Shown here one piece after another: positions 25,410 to 32,401 of a stretch of 32,401 nucleotides of DNA (within the stretch, counting starts at the first letter, position 1; every line of letters begins with the position of its first letter). A model generated the notes under the pieces. That model was not told the DNA's origin, did no database searches, and saw only the letters and a list, made by a program, of their open reading frames with translations. Where the stretch lies: positions 1 to 32,401 of the forward strand of contig JAICYS010000035.1 in the NCBI GenBank assembly GCA_025934105.1. The letters are read 5' to 3'. Source of the DNA: Myxococcota bacterium (GTDB lineage: Bacteria; Myxococcota_A; Polyangia; Fen-1088). Both the position numbers and the translations under genes were made by a program.

Positions 25410-27764
25410 CTACTTGGCCGCGACCGCCGCGCGCTTGCGCAGGAACCGGGGGTTGACCAGCAACAGCACCGAGGGCAGGAACGCCACCGTCGCCGCGCTG
25501 CTGGTCACCATCGTCAGCGCCACCAGCACGCCCAGAAGCACGTGCACCTTGAACAACGACAGCGCCAGGCACAAGTAGCCGCCGGCCACCGCGCTGGCGA
25601 CGTACGCGATCGCCTTGCCCGAGGTGGTCAGCGCCGTCGCCGTCGCCTCCCGCAGGTCGCCGGTCCGCTCGAACTCTTCCCGCACGCGGAAGATGAAATA
25701 GACCGCGTAATCGGCGCCGATGCCCACCGCCATCGCCGAAATAGCGGCCGTCCCCATCGACAGCAGGATGCCCGTCCAGCCCATGAGACCCAGGTTCACC
25801 AGCGCCGCCGTGGCCAGCGGAAACAGCACCAGCAGGCCGCCCACCAGCGACCGCAGCAGGACCGCCGTGATGATCACGACCAGCACCGAGATCTGGATCA
25901 AGTTGATGGTCTTGCCGTGCACCATCGTCTGGTTCAGCGCGATGACGTTGGTGACCCCGCCGCCGACGCTCGCCGTGACCGGCAACCCCGCGAACAGCCG
26001 GGTCGCTTCCGCCTGTGTCGCCTTGGTCATGGCCTTCATGGCCCGAAAATCGTCGGTCTTGACGTAGGCGGTGATGACCGCGTGCTGGAACGGGCGGTCG
26101 ACCAGGCGCGTCAGGTCCTCCTCGTCGCCCCCCATCCCGTAGAGCAGCAGGTACTGCGCCACTCCCTGCTCGGTGTCCGGCAGCTTGCCGCCGCCCGCCG
26201 GGTCGATGGCCAGGCTCATCTGCTTCAACAGGTCGACGATCGAGACGACCTTGCCGATGGGCAGCGGCTGGCGGGTGATGAACGTCGCCAGCGCGTCCAT
26301 CCGCTTCAGCACCTCCGGGTTCTTGATGGCGTCGGGCTTCTGCCCCTCGATCAGCACCTGGATGACGCGCGTGCCGGCCAGCCGGGCGTCGGCCAGCCGG
26401 AATCCGCGCACCGGCGCGTTGGCCTCGAAGAACTGCGCGTTCAGGCTGTTCCCCGCCTCGAGGCGGGTCATGCCGACCAGCGCGAGCACCAGGATGGCGC
26501 TGAACACCCAGAAGATGGGCCGCTCGCGCCCGGCGCGGATGGTGGCCGCCAGCTTCTCCAGGATCGGGTCGAAGTACTCTTCCTTCTTCTCGCGCTCGGT
26601 CTGCCGGTCCGAGGGCGGCGACATCAGCACGCGGATGGCCGGGATGAACGTCATCTCGACGGTCAGCGCGGCGACGATGCCGAACGCCGTGCACAGGCCG
26701 AAATTCTTGATGGTCGGCAGCCCGAAGGTGGCCAGCGATCCGAAGCTGAGCGCCGCGATGGTGCCCGCCGCCAGCATGACGATGCCGACCTTGGTCGTGG
26801 CCTCGATGACCGCCAGGCGGTTGTGCTCGACCCCCGGCAGCTCGGGCCACTCCGCCCGGGCGCGAGAGTACTCCTCGTAATACCGCTTGAGGATCTGCAC
26901 CGAGTGGCCGGCGCCGATCGCCAGCAGCAGGATCGGCGTCATGATGTTCCAGGGGTCCATGGGCGCGCCGACCAGCCCCATCAGGCCGAGCGCCCACAGC
27001 ACGCCCATGATGGCGGTGACCAGCGGGACGATCATCCCCTGCAGCGTCCGGAACGCCCGATAGTGGAGGTAACCGATCATGGCCAGCGCCAGCACGAACA
27101 GCAGCGCGACCCGCCGCGTGTAGATGAGCAGCCAGTGCAGGATGGTCGGCGCGCCTGCCGCGCGGATCTCCAGGTCGGGCGTCTCCTCGGGGGCGGTGAT
27201 CGCCAGCAGCCGGTCGTAAAGGTGCTTCGATCCGCCCGCCTTCTCGAAGTCCGAGAAGTCGACCATCAGCGCGGTGGCGCGCCCGTCCTCGCTGACCAGC
27301 AGGCTGGTCAAAAAGGCGTTGGCCTTCACCCGCTCGCGGAAGGCGGCCAGCTCGGCGGCGGTCTGCGGCACCTTTTCGGCCAGCGGCGTGATCTCCAGCG
27401 AGTCGGCGGTGCTGTGCACGTCCTTCACGCGCGGCGACATCAGCGACAGGACGCTGCCCCGCTTGACGCCCGGCAACTTCTCCAGCGCCTCCGTCATCCG
27501 ATTGACCTTGGCCAGGATCTCCGGCGTGTAGACCGTCCCCTGTTTCGGGTAGACGCCGATGACCGTCATGTACTTGCCGCCGAACAGCTTCTCGATCCGC
27601 TGTCCCACCTTCACCAGCGGATCGCCCGGCGGAATCTGGGCGTCCACGTCCAAGAGCACGTGCAGGCGCGTGGTGAAGAAGCCCAGCACCAGGGTCACCG
27701 CCGTGACCAGCGCGATGACCAGCTTCGGGTGGCGCACGACCGACGTCACATAACGACGCAGCAT
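25410..27764 (-). CDS. RND-superfamily (MMPL/HAE3-type) exporter
   Basis: The ATG at 27764 gives 784 residues; an upstream in-frame TTG (27782) is less likely. The architecture is the duplicated RND plan. TM1 (LVIALVTAVTLVLGFFTTRL) is followed by a first periplasmic domain to about residue 220, then five TM segments (LLFVLALAMIGYLHYRAF, GVLWALGLMGLVG and others). The second half starts near residue 420 (PIFWVFSAILVLALVGM), has its own periplasmic domain, and ends with five TM segments (GTAAISAMAVGIGADYAVYF). The ILLLAIGAGHSVQIL and VGIGADYAVY segments are the usual TM4/TM10 signatures. Known relatives export lipids, hopanoids or hydrophobic metabolites. It is the last gene of an operon with a FadL-type porin, a chalcone-isomerase-like protein and lipoprotein P2. 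Confidence 0.9.
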   Translation of the reverse strand: MLRRYVTSVVRHPKLVIALVTAVTLVLGFFTTRLHVLLDVDAQIPPGDPLVKVGQRIEKLFGGKYMTVIGVYPKQGTVYTPEILAKVNRMTEALEKLPGVKRGSVLSLMSPRVKDVHSTADSLEITPLAEKVPQTAAELAAFRERVKANAFLTSLLVSEDGRATALMVDFSDFEKAGGSKHLYDRLLAITAPEETPDLEIRAAGAPTILHWLLIYTRRVALLFVLALAMIGYLHYRAFRTLQGMIVPLVTAIMGVLWALGLMGLVGAPMDPWNIMTPILLLAIGAGHSVQILKRYYEEYSRARAEWPELPGVEHNRLAVIEATTKVGIVMLAAGTIAALSFGSLATFGLPTIKNFGLCTAFGIVAALTVEMTFIPAIRVLMSPPSDRQTEREKKEEYFDPILEKLAATIRAGRERPIFWVFSAILVLALVGMTRLEAGNSLNAQFFEANAPVRGFRLADARLAGTRVIQVLIEGQKPDAIKNPEVLKRMDALATFITRQPLPIGKVVSIVDLLKQMSLAIDPAGGGKLPDTEQGVAQYLLLYGMGGDEEDLTRLVDRPFQHAVITAYVKTDDFRAMKAMTKATQAEATRLFAGLPVTASVGGGVTNVIALNQTMVHGKTINLIQISVLVVIITAVLLRSLVGGLLVLFPLATAALVNLGLMGWTGILLSMGTAAISAMAVGIGADYAVYFIFRVREEFERTGDLREATATALTTSGKAIAYVASAVAGGYLCLALSLFKVHVLLGVLVALTMVTSSAATVAFLPSVLLLVNPRFLRKRAAVAAK

Positions 27765-27782
27765 GGAACGACCTCGCTTCAA

Positions 27783-28436
27783 CTACTGTTTCGACGACAA
27801 GAGAGAACGGAGCAGCGGCTCGCGCGTGTCGCTCCGGGGAGCGAAATAGGTGGCCAGAACCACTCGGCGCGCCTCGGTCCCGGGCTGAGACATGTCCACC
27901 AGCACCTGCCCGGCGGACGAAACGACCACCGTCCGCAGAGCGTCGGGCGTGACGGAGTAAATCACCCGGTCGCCCTTCAGGTAGCCGCGGTCCTTGAGCG
28001 GCGCGAACCAGGTGGGCAGCGCGTCGCTGACCCGCCGTTCCACGTCGCGCGTGATGAGGCCGGCGTCGCGCGCCTGTTCCAGGTTGTCGCGCACCACGCC
28101 CATCCAGCGGCTGAGCGGAACGTCGCGCAGGAACTGCATCTGCACCACGGCCCGAGGCGCGTCGATCACGAGGGGCGCCACCCGGTGGTCCAGCTCGAAC
28201 GAATAGTCCTGCCCCGCGGCGACCTGCGCGATCTTCGCCTGGGTCCCGCGGTCGACGCGGACGTCCACGTCGGCGACGTTGATCTTGAGCAGCGTCTTTT
28301 GCAGGCGCATGTGCATGCCCGAATAGCGTCCCTGCGCCAGGTCGGCCCCGTTCAGCGACGGAAGCGGCCCGGCCGCCTGCGCGGCGGCGGACAGGGACAA
28401 GGCGGCGATCGCCGCCCATCGGCGGAGGTGCATCAT
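27783..28436 (-). CDS. Periplasmic chalcone-isomerase-like protein
   Basis: This 217-residue protein has a signal peptide (MMHLRRWAAIAALSLSAAAQAAG). Its domain resembles the bacterial chalcone-isomerase-like family: VAAGQDYSFELDHRVAPLVI, VVQMQFLRDVPLSRWMGVVR, GLITRDVERRVSDALPTWFA, KDRGYLKGDRVIYSVTP, VLATYFAPRSDTREPLLRSL. Bacterial members of this fold are not flavonoid enzymes; related folds bind fatty acids. Located in the periplasm between a FadL-type porin and an RND pump, it may carry or sense a hydrophobic ligand. The start overlaps the stop of the upstream FadL gene (ATGA) and the RND ATG follows 18 bases after its stop, which indicates tight co-expression. Confidence 0.8.
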   Translation of the reverse strand: MMHLRRWAAIAALSLSAAAQAAGPLPSLNGADLAQGRYSGMHMRLQKTLLKINVADVDVRVDRGTQAKIAQVAAGQDYSFELDHRVAPLVIDAPRAVVQMQFLRDVPLSRWMGVVRDNLEQARDAGLITRDVERRVSDALPTWFAPLKDRGYLKGDRVIYSVTPDALRTVVVSSAGQVLVDMSQPGTEARRVVLATYFAPRSDTREPLLRSLLSSKQ

Positions 28437-29911
28437 GGTTGGCTCTCCCGAGGCTGGCCGGCGCCGCCGAAGCGGTAGAGCACCGCCAGCGACACCAGAT
28501 GCGAGCTGGCGTTGTAGGTGCCCGCGTTGACGGCGGGCGCGGGCCGCCCCATCAAGTTGGCGTTGCAGCGGTTCGGATCCGTGTAGGGGGCCGTGCACGT
28601 GCTGTCCGGAACCTGCTGGTAGACGCGCGCGTCGGCCTCGGACACCGTGACCGGCGGCTGGTATCGGAGCTGATAGGTCAGCGCGACCTCCCAGGCCCCG
28701 GACAGGAACGAGCCGCCCACCGCGCCGCCGAGCTGGGGGCCGCCCGGGAAGTCGACGTTGGCGTAAGCCGGCTCGGCGACCGCCGACTCATAGTAGACGC
28801 CGGCGCGCAGCTTCCAGCGTTCGGGGACCAGGGCGACGTCACCGCCCAGCTTGACGCTGACGGTGTCCTTCCAGTGCTTGGGGACGACGATCCGTCCGAT
28901 GTCGATGGGCTGCCCGGAAGCGTTGGCGACCAGCCCGTTGGTCTGGACGGTGAACTGGTTCACCCGCGACCAGGTCTCGTACTCGACGTCCAGCTCGAGA
29001 TCCCACCGCTCGACGCCGCTGTCCAGGCCGATGTAGCGGGCGCCCGCCCGGGCCATCATCGGCAGCGGGAGGTTGATCGTGACGTCGTTGCGATTCAGCA
29101 ACACGCTCACGCTGGGATCGCGCGGCGTCACCGCCAGCGTGCTGTGCGTCTCGATGTCGGTCGGAACCACCTGGCCCGCGGCGGCCAGCTCGAGCCAGGG
29201 GCAGGGGCGCAGCCAGGCGCCGAGCCGCGCGTTGAAGACGAACCAGTCGGCGCCCTTCGTGTCGGCCAGCAAATCCCACTGGCTGCTGACCGGATCGTTC
29301 GGCGCCATGAACGGGTTGCCGTCCAGCATCAGCGAATACTGGAGGCGCGGGACGCTGATCCACTCGGCGGTGACGCCCAGGCCGAACAGCTCCCGGTACT
29401 TCCAGGCCGCCGAAATCGCCGTGTCGAGGATGATCGCCTGGCGCTTCACCATCATGTAATTTTGGCCGCCGGCCGGCGGGAACTCTTCCTGCGCGATCCC
29501 GGGCGGGGCAAACATCGCCACGCCGAAGCCCCAATCGGACAGGCCCAGGTCGGAGGTGAGGCCGATGAACGGGTCGGCCGCCTGGGCGGGCGCCCCGTTC
29601 TTCACACGCGCAAAGGCGGTCGGCACCGGCATGCCGTTCTGCACGTTGCCGTAGTCCAGCGTGGCGGCGCGCGTGTACGCGTAACTGTTGTACGAGAACG
29701 TGTTGCCGACCTCGAGCCGCGTCCCCCGCTGGTCGGCCAGGCCGGCCGGGTTGACGCTGATGGCGGTGGCGTCGTCGGCGCGCGCCACGAACGCCCCGCC
29801 GCGCCCGGCGGCGCGCGGGCCGAGCGCGCCGCTGTAATACCCACCGTCGGCCAGAACGGGCGCGCTCGACAGGGCCGTCGCCAGGGCGACGCCCAATATC
29901 CACGTCTTCAC
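28433..29911 (-). CDS. OmpP1/FadL-family outer-membrane transport protein
   Basis: I choose the GTG at 29911 because GGAGG lies 8 bases before it and the signal peptide starts there (VKTWILGVALATALSSAPVLA). The 492-residue protein opens with SGALGPRAAGRGGAFVARAD and then DDATAISVNPAGLADQRGTR, the FadL N-terminal hatch pattern with its Asn-Pro-Ala-Gly. The rest alternates amphipathic strands (LPLMMARAGARYIGLDSGVE, WDLELDVEYETWSRVNQF, VALTYQLRYQPP) and closes with HLVSLAVLYRFGG. A loop near the C-terminus has two Cys (STCTAPYTDPNRC). Members pass fatty acids and other hydrophobic compounds across the outer membrane by lateral diffusion. The direction of transport here is not known. Confidence 0.9.
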   Translation of the reverse strand: MKTWILGVALATALSSAPVLADGGYYSGALGPRAAGRGGAFVARADDATAISVNPAGLADQRGTRLEVGNTFSYNSYAYTRAATLDYGNVQNGMPVPTAFARVKNGAPAQAADPFIGLTSDLGLSDWGFGVAMFAPPGIAQEEFPPAGGQNYMMVKRQAIILDTAISAAWKYRELFGLGVTAEWISVPRLQYSLMLDGNPFMAPNDPVSSQWDLLADTKGADWFVFNARLGAWLRPCPWLELAAAGQVVPTDIETHSTLAVTPRDPSVSVLLNRNDVTINLPLPMMARAGARYIGLDSGVERWDLELDVEYETWSRVNQFTVQTNGLVANASGQPIDIGRIVVPKHWKDTVSVKLGGDVALVPERWKLRAGVYYESAVAEPAYANVDFPGGPQLGGAVGGSFLSGAWEVALTYQLRYQPPVTVSEADARVYQQVPDSTCTAPYTDPNRCNANLMGRPAPAVNAGTYNASSHLVSLAVLYRFGGAGQPRESQP

Positions 29912-29947
29912 TCCGGGGGCCTCCAAAGCCTGGAAGGTGACGGCGGC

Positions 29948-30931
29948 TTACTGCGCCTGCACGATCGTGAACGCAATCGGCGCCGGCACGGAGCAGTTGT
30001 TGCACAGCAACGCCATCGCATAGACGCCGTCGGTCTGTGTGAACCCGGGGAACGCCTCGCCGGTCTTGGTCTTGGCGGAGCCAAGGTCGATGTGCTTCTG
30101 GGCGACCGGAACCGCCGCCGAGTAGAGCTTGGTGGCGTTGAGCTCGACGTCCAGGAAGCCGGTCATCAGATCCGACACCTGCATCCCCTGGTAGTAGCCG
30201 ACTTCGACCTTGTTGATGCTCGTGAATTGAATCGGATTACCGAACCCGTCGTGAGTCAGGTTGCTCCAATCGACCGGATAAGGCGCGCTGTTGGGAACCG
30301 GCAGCGGCGTCCCGAGTTGGGCGGAGAACTGCAGGATGTGCTGGTCGCAGGCATCCGGCGCCATGACCGTCGTATTCGTCGACGTGTCGGAGGGCTGCAA
30401 GAACACCATCGACTCGGCGCCCACGCCCGGAGTCGTGCTGTTGGCGAACAGCAGCAGATAGAGCGCGCCCGAGGAGGTCGTGTAGTCGGTCGCCGGATCC
30501 ACCGGCGACTTGCCGGAGAGCAGCGACGTCAGCATCGTGCTGGTGCCGGTGGGATTGTCGATGATGAAGTACTTGTTGACCTCGGCGGTGTTGAAGACGC
30601 CGACCGACAATTCGGCCTCCAGGTCGGCCGGCTTCTTGTTCGGGAACACGGCCAGCGTCACGCTCACGATTCCCGTCGCCGCGTGGCAGAGCAGATCCTT
30701 CTTGATGCCCGACCAATCCAGCGTCAGGTCGGTCCCGGCCTGCGTGGTGATGGTCGGGATGGTCATCTGGCTGGTGGCCCGATAGTTGTTGCCGTCCATC
30801 ATCGCGGTCCCCGCGCCCGCGCCCCCGGGGTTCGAGCTGCTGCCACAGCCGGCCAGCCAGAGCGACAGAACGACGGGGGCCAGGCTCCGCGCAAAACGAC
30901 AGGACGTCCTCAGGTGGGAGGCGAAGGTCAT
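29948..30931 (-). CDS. Two-module lipoprotein P2 (module order B-A)
   Basis: This 327-residue lipoprotein (LWLAGC, Cys29) heads the operon. Module B occupies residues about 50-182: YRATSQMTIPTITTQAGTDL, then LDWSGIKKDLLCHA, and later MVFLQPSDTSTN. Module A occupies about 200-325: YPVDWSNLTHDGFG, VEVGYYQGMQVSDLMTGFL, ATKLYSAAVPVA, and MALLCNNCSVPAPIAFTIVQ. The same two modules occur as A-B in the protein encoded at 22422-23438. The Cys pair (Cys310, Cys313) in LLC-x-x-C is kept with one fewer residue between the cysteines. It is presumably anchored in the outer membrane next to the FadL porin, with which it may form a transport complex. The family is unnamed to my knowledge. Confidence 0.85.
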   Translation of the reverse strand: MTFASHLRTSCRFARSLAPVVLSLWLAGCGSSSNPGGAGAGTAMMDGNNYRATSQMTIPTITTQAGTDLTLDWSGIKKDLLCHAATGIVSVTLAVFPNKKPADLEAELSVGVFNTAEVNKYFIIDNPTGTSTMLTSLLSGKSPVDPATDYTTSSGALYLLLFANSTTPGVGAESMVFLQPSDTSTNTTVMAPDACDQHILQFSAQLGTPLPVPNSAPYPVDWSNLTHDGFGNPIQFTSINKVEVGYYQGMQVSDLMTGFLDVELNATKLYSAAVPVAQKHIDLGSAKTKTGEAFPGFTQTDGVYAMALLCNNCSVPAPIAFTIVQAQ

Positions 30932-30937
30932 CCCCCG

Positions 30938-30943
30938 ACCTTA
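30938..30943 (-). promoter_or_regulatory. -10 element (TAAGGT) of the P2-FadL-CHI-RND operon, leaderless start
   Basis: On the minus strand TAAGGT (TANNNT) ends exactly 6 bases before the ATG of the P2 gene. The intervening CGGGGG is not long enough to serve as a spaced ribosome-binding site. No clear -35 was found. Confidence 0.5.
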
Positions 30944-30983
30944 CAACCGAACGTCGTCGGAGCTGCTCCACAATCTCACACCA

Positions 30984-31060
30984 TTTCGTGCCGTGCAGCC
31001 GGATACGCGAAGTTGAAAAACCGGCTCACGAAATCGTTCGCGACGCGCCGCTTTTTCGTG
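30984..31060. promoter_or_regulatory. Repeated TTTCGTG/CACGAAA motifs in the divergent promoter region
   Basis: TTTCGTG occurs at 30984-30990 and 31054-31060, and its inverse CACGAAA at 31027-31033. They sit in the AT-richer gap between the divergent P2 and KAS III genes. Such repeats may be binding sites for a regulator of both units. This rests on the repetition and position alone. Confidence 0.3.
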
Positions 31061-31105
31061 TGTTTTTCGGGCGGTATTGCTGGTCTCGATCCAATCGCCG
31101 TGTGC

Positions 31106-31111
31106 TAGTTT
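31106..31111 (+). promoter_or_regulatory. Extended -10 (TGC-TAGTTT) of the KAS III gene
   Basis: TAGTTT (TANNNT) preceded by TGC lies 26 bases before the TTG start, leaving a leader of about 20 bases that includes GCGAGG as a ribosome-binding site. This is the contrasting, leadered case in the window. Confidence 0.4.
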
Positions 31112-31137
31112 GACTTGCTGCCCCCGCGAGGCCGTTC

Positions 31138-32175
31138 TTGAGCTTGCCCGAACTGTATCTCTCCCGGCCGGGCGTTGCGTTCCCCGACCACCGGGTCGAC
31201 AACGCCGAAACCATCCGCCGCGTTCGCGCGCGGTTCAAAGGCACCTCCGACGAGTTTGCGCCGGTGGCGGCCGCGATCGAGCACGTGCTGCGGCTTTGCA
31301 AGACGCAGGTCCGGTACATCGAGCCGGATGTGCGTCCCGGCAGCGTCGCCGACTACGCCGTCAAGGCGGTCAACGCCTGCCTGGAGGAGAACGCCACCAC
31401 GCTCGACGAGGTCGACCTCGTCATCTGCGGCAGCATCGCCCGGCAGTACTTCGAGCCGGCGACCTCGATGGAGGTGGCCGCCAAGCTGGGTCTCAAGCGC
31501 ACCCACGCCTTCGACGTGACCGCCGCCTGCGTCGGACACCTGGAGGCGATCCAGACGGCCGCCGCCTATCTGGCGCTGCACCCCGAATACCGGACGGCGC
31601 TGGTGTTCACGTCCGAGCTGTCCGACCAGTTCCTCAGCTACGACATCCAGACGGTTCGGGACCTGCAGATGAAGACCGCCGGTCTCACCATCGGGAACGC
31701 CGCCGCCTGTGTGCTGCTGCGCCGGACGCCGTTCGCGCGCGGCGGGATCCACCTGCAGTCGATCCGCACCTTCACCGCGCCCGACCACTGGCACCTCTGT
31801 CAGGTGCCGATCGACGGCACCCTGGTGTCATCGTCGGTCGAGCTGATGCGGCTGGGGAAGTACATCCCGCCCTTCGTGGCCGAGCGGCTGGCCGCGCTGG
31901 GCATGACTCCTAACGACGTCGACCATTACGTCTTTCACCAACCGAGCGAGATCATGGTTCGCAAAATCCTCGAGGACATCGGCGTCGACCCCGCCAAGGG
32001 CGTCTACACGCACGCGCTCTATGGGAACACGGCCAGCGCCAGCGTCGCCGTGACCTACCGTCACCTGCTGCAAGAGCGGACCGTGAAGCCGGGCGACAAG
32101 CTGGTGTTGGGCAGCGCCGCGGCCGGGTACTCGATGGTGATGATCACCGGCACCTGGACCGGGTCCGCGAGCTGA
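31138..32175 (+). CDS. 3-oxoacyl-ACP synthase III-type (thiolase-fold) condensing enzyme
   Basis: The TTG start gives 345 residues, the size of FabH, OleA and similar enzymes. The catalytic triad of the KAS III group is visible: Cys131 (FDVTAACVGHLEAI), His267 (DHYVFHQPSEIMVRKIL) and Asn297 (HALYGNTASASVAV), with normal spacing. The C-terminus (KLVLGSAAAGYSMVMITGTW) has the closing glycine-rich strand. The N-terminus (YLSRPGVAFPDHRVDNAET) is less like the housekeeping FabH, so a specialised role is likely: starter-unit condensation, head-to-head condensation or acyl transfer. It is divergent from an operon for hydrophobic-compound transport and is followed after 10 bases by a gene for a secreted protein. 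Confidence 0.88.
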   Translation: MSLPELYLSRPGVAFPDHRVDNAETIRRVRARFKGTSDEFAPVAAAIEHVLRLCKTQVRYIEPDVRPGSVADYAVKAVNACLEENATTLDEVDLVICGSIARQYFEPATSMEVAAKLGLKRTHAFDVTAACVGHLEAIQTAAAYLALHPEYRTALVFTSELSDQFLSYDIQTVRDLQMKTAGLTIGNAAACVLLRRTPFARGGIHLQSIRTFTAPDHWHLCQVPIDGTLVSSSVELMRLGKYIPPFVAERLAALGMTPNDVDHYVFHQPSEIMVRKILEDIGVDPAKGVYTHALYGNTASASVAVTYRHLLQERTVKPGDKLVLGSAAAGYSMVMITGTWTGSAS

Positions 32176-32185
32176 GCGCGCAGCG

Positions 32186-32401
32186 ATGCCCATCACGGCC
32201 TTCGTGTACCCTCGAGCCTTCCGACATCTGACCACCGCAACCCTGATCGCGGTGTTGACCACACTCGCGGCCGGCGGCGCGCGCGCCGAGGAGGTGGGCG
32301 GGCCGCCGAGCGGTGACAATCCGCCCGGCAAGCCGCCGGCCGGCGCGCCCAGCCCGGAAACGCCTTCGCCGGACGCGGTCGGCGGCGAACCGGCCGACGC
32401 C
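32186..32401 (+). CDS. Start of a secreted, Pro-rich protein (partial)
   Basis: The ATG 10 bases after the KAS III stop opens a frame that runs off the window after 72 codons. It begins with a signal peptide (basic MPITAFVYPRAFRH, hydrophobic TTATLIAVLTTLAAGGARA). A disordered Pro/Gly/Asp segment follows (GGPPSGDNPPGKPPAGAPSP). The proximity to the KAS III gene suggests one operon. The domain that would name it lies outside the window. Confidence 0.7.
   Translation, partial: MPITAFVYPRAFRHLTTATLIAVLTTLAAGGARAEEVGGPPSGDNPPGKPPAGAPSPETPSPDAVGGEPADA

Noticed and set aside
25057..28478. Very long open frames of more than 1000 codons on both strands across the RND and chalcone-isomerase-like genes
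   Set aside because: They are Arg/Gly/Asp/His-rich shadows created by GC-rich codon usage. The frames with membrane segments, signal peptides and family motifs are the minus-strand genes reported.
28439..31108. Plus-strand 889-codon open frame opposite the FadL and P2 genes
   Set aside because: Composition (runs of RRR, RHQRQR) is typical of an antisense shadow, and no motif is present.

Overview
The window is very GC-rich, has strong third-position GC codon bias, and encodes many lipoproteins with Gly/Ser-rich linkers. A truncated gene at the left edge ends in a MYXO-CTERM-like tail (Cys motif, membrane segment, poly-Arg). Together these point to a myxobacterium-type chromosome (Myxococcota, probably Polyangia). 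I see no phage genes, transposase, CRISPR array, tRNA or rRNA.

Layout. 1-5900: end of a MYXO-CTERM protein gene, a decayed TolB/PD40-like gene on the minus strand, a large secreted protein of unknown function, a small membrane protein, a glutathione S-transferase and a DUF763 protein. 6256-13144: a porin gene followed by urtABCDE, the urea ABC importer. 13379-18751 on the opposite strand: a cupin gene followed by ureD, a fused ureA-ureB, ureC, ureE, ureF and ureG. The two blocks converge on a short intergenic segment that holds the relic of a LamG-type gene. Together they form an outer-membrane-to-cytoplasm urea acquisition and hydrolysis locus. 18964-23438: a small membrane protein with a near-consensus promoter, then three secreted lipoproteins in a row (metallophosphoesterase, arylsulfotransferase-like, and two-module lipoprotein P1). 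23439-25409: a VOC-family gene flanked by repeat-rich DNA, with two copies of a long hairpin element and three tandem 50-bp units. 25410-30931 (minus): an operon for lipoprotein P2, an OmpP1/FadL porin, a chalcone-isomerase-like periplasmic protein and an RND/MMPL exporter. It is divergent from a KAS III-type condensing enzyme gene and a further secreted-protein gene that runs off the right edge.

Four observations stand out. (1) P1 and P2 are built from the same two modules in opposite order, a natural circular permutation or module swap. (2) The hairpin element has a conserved core of about 71 bases, but its long outer arms differ completely between copies while each stays self-complementary. 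(3) Most genes that begin transcription units carry TANNNT (or a near match) exactly 6-7 bases before the start codon, which implies widespread leaderless transcription. (4) The P2-FadL-CHI-RND operon facing a KAS III gene looks like a lipid or hydrophobic-metabolite export system. Functions are inferred from protein sequence alone; no database search was run.
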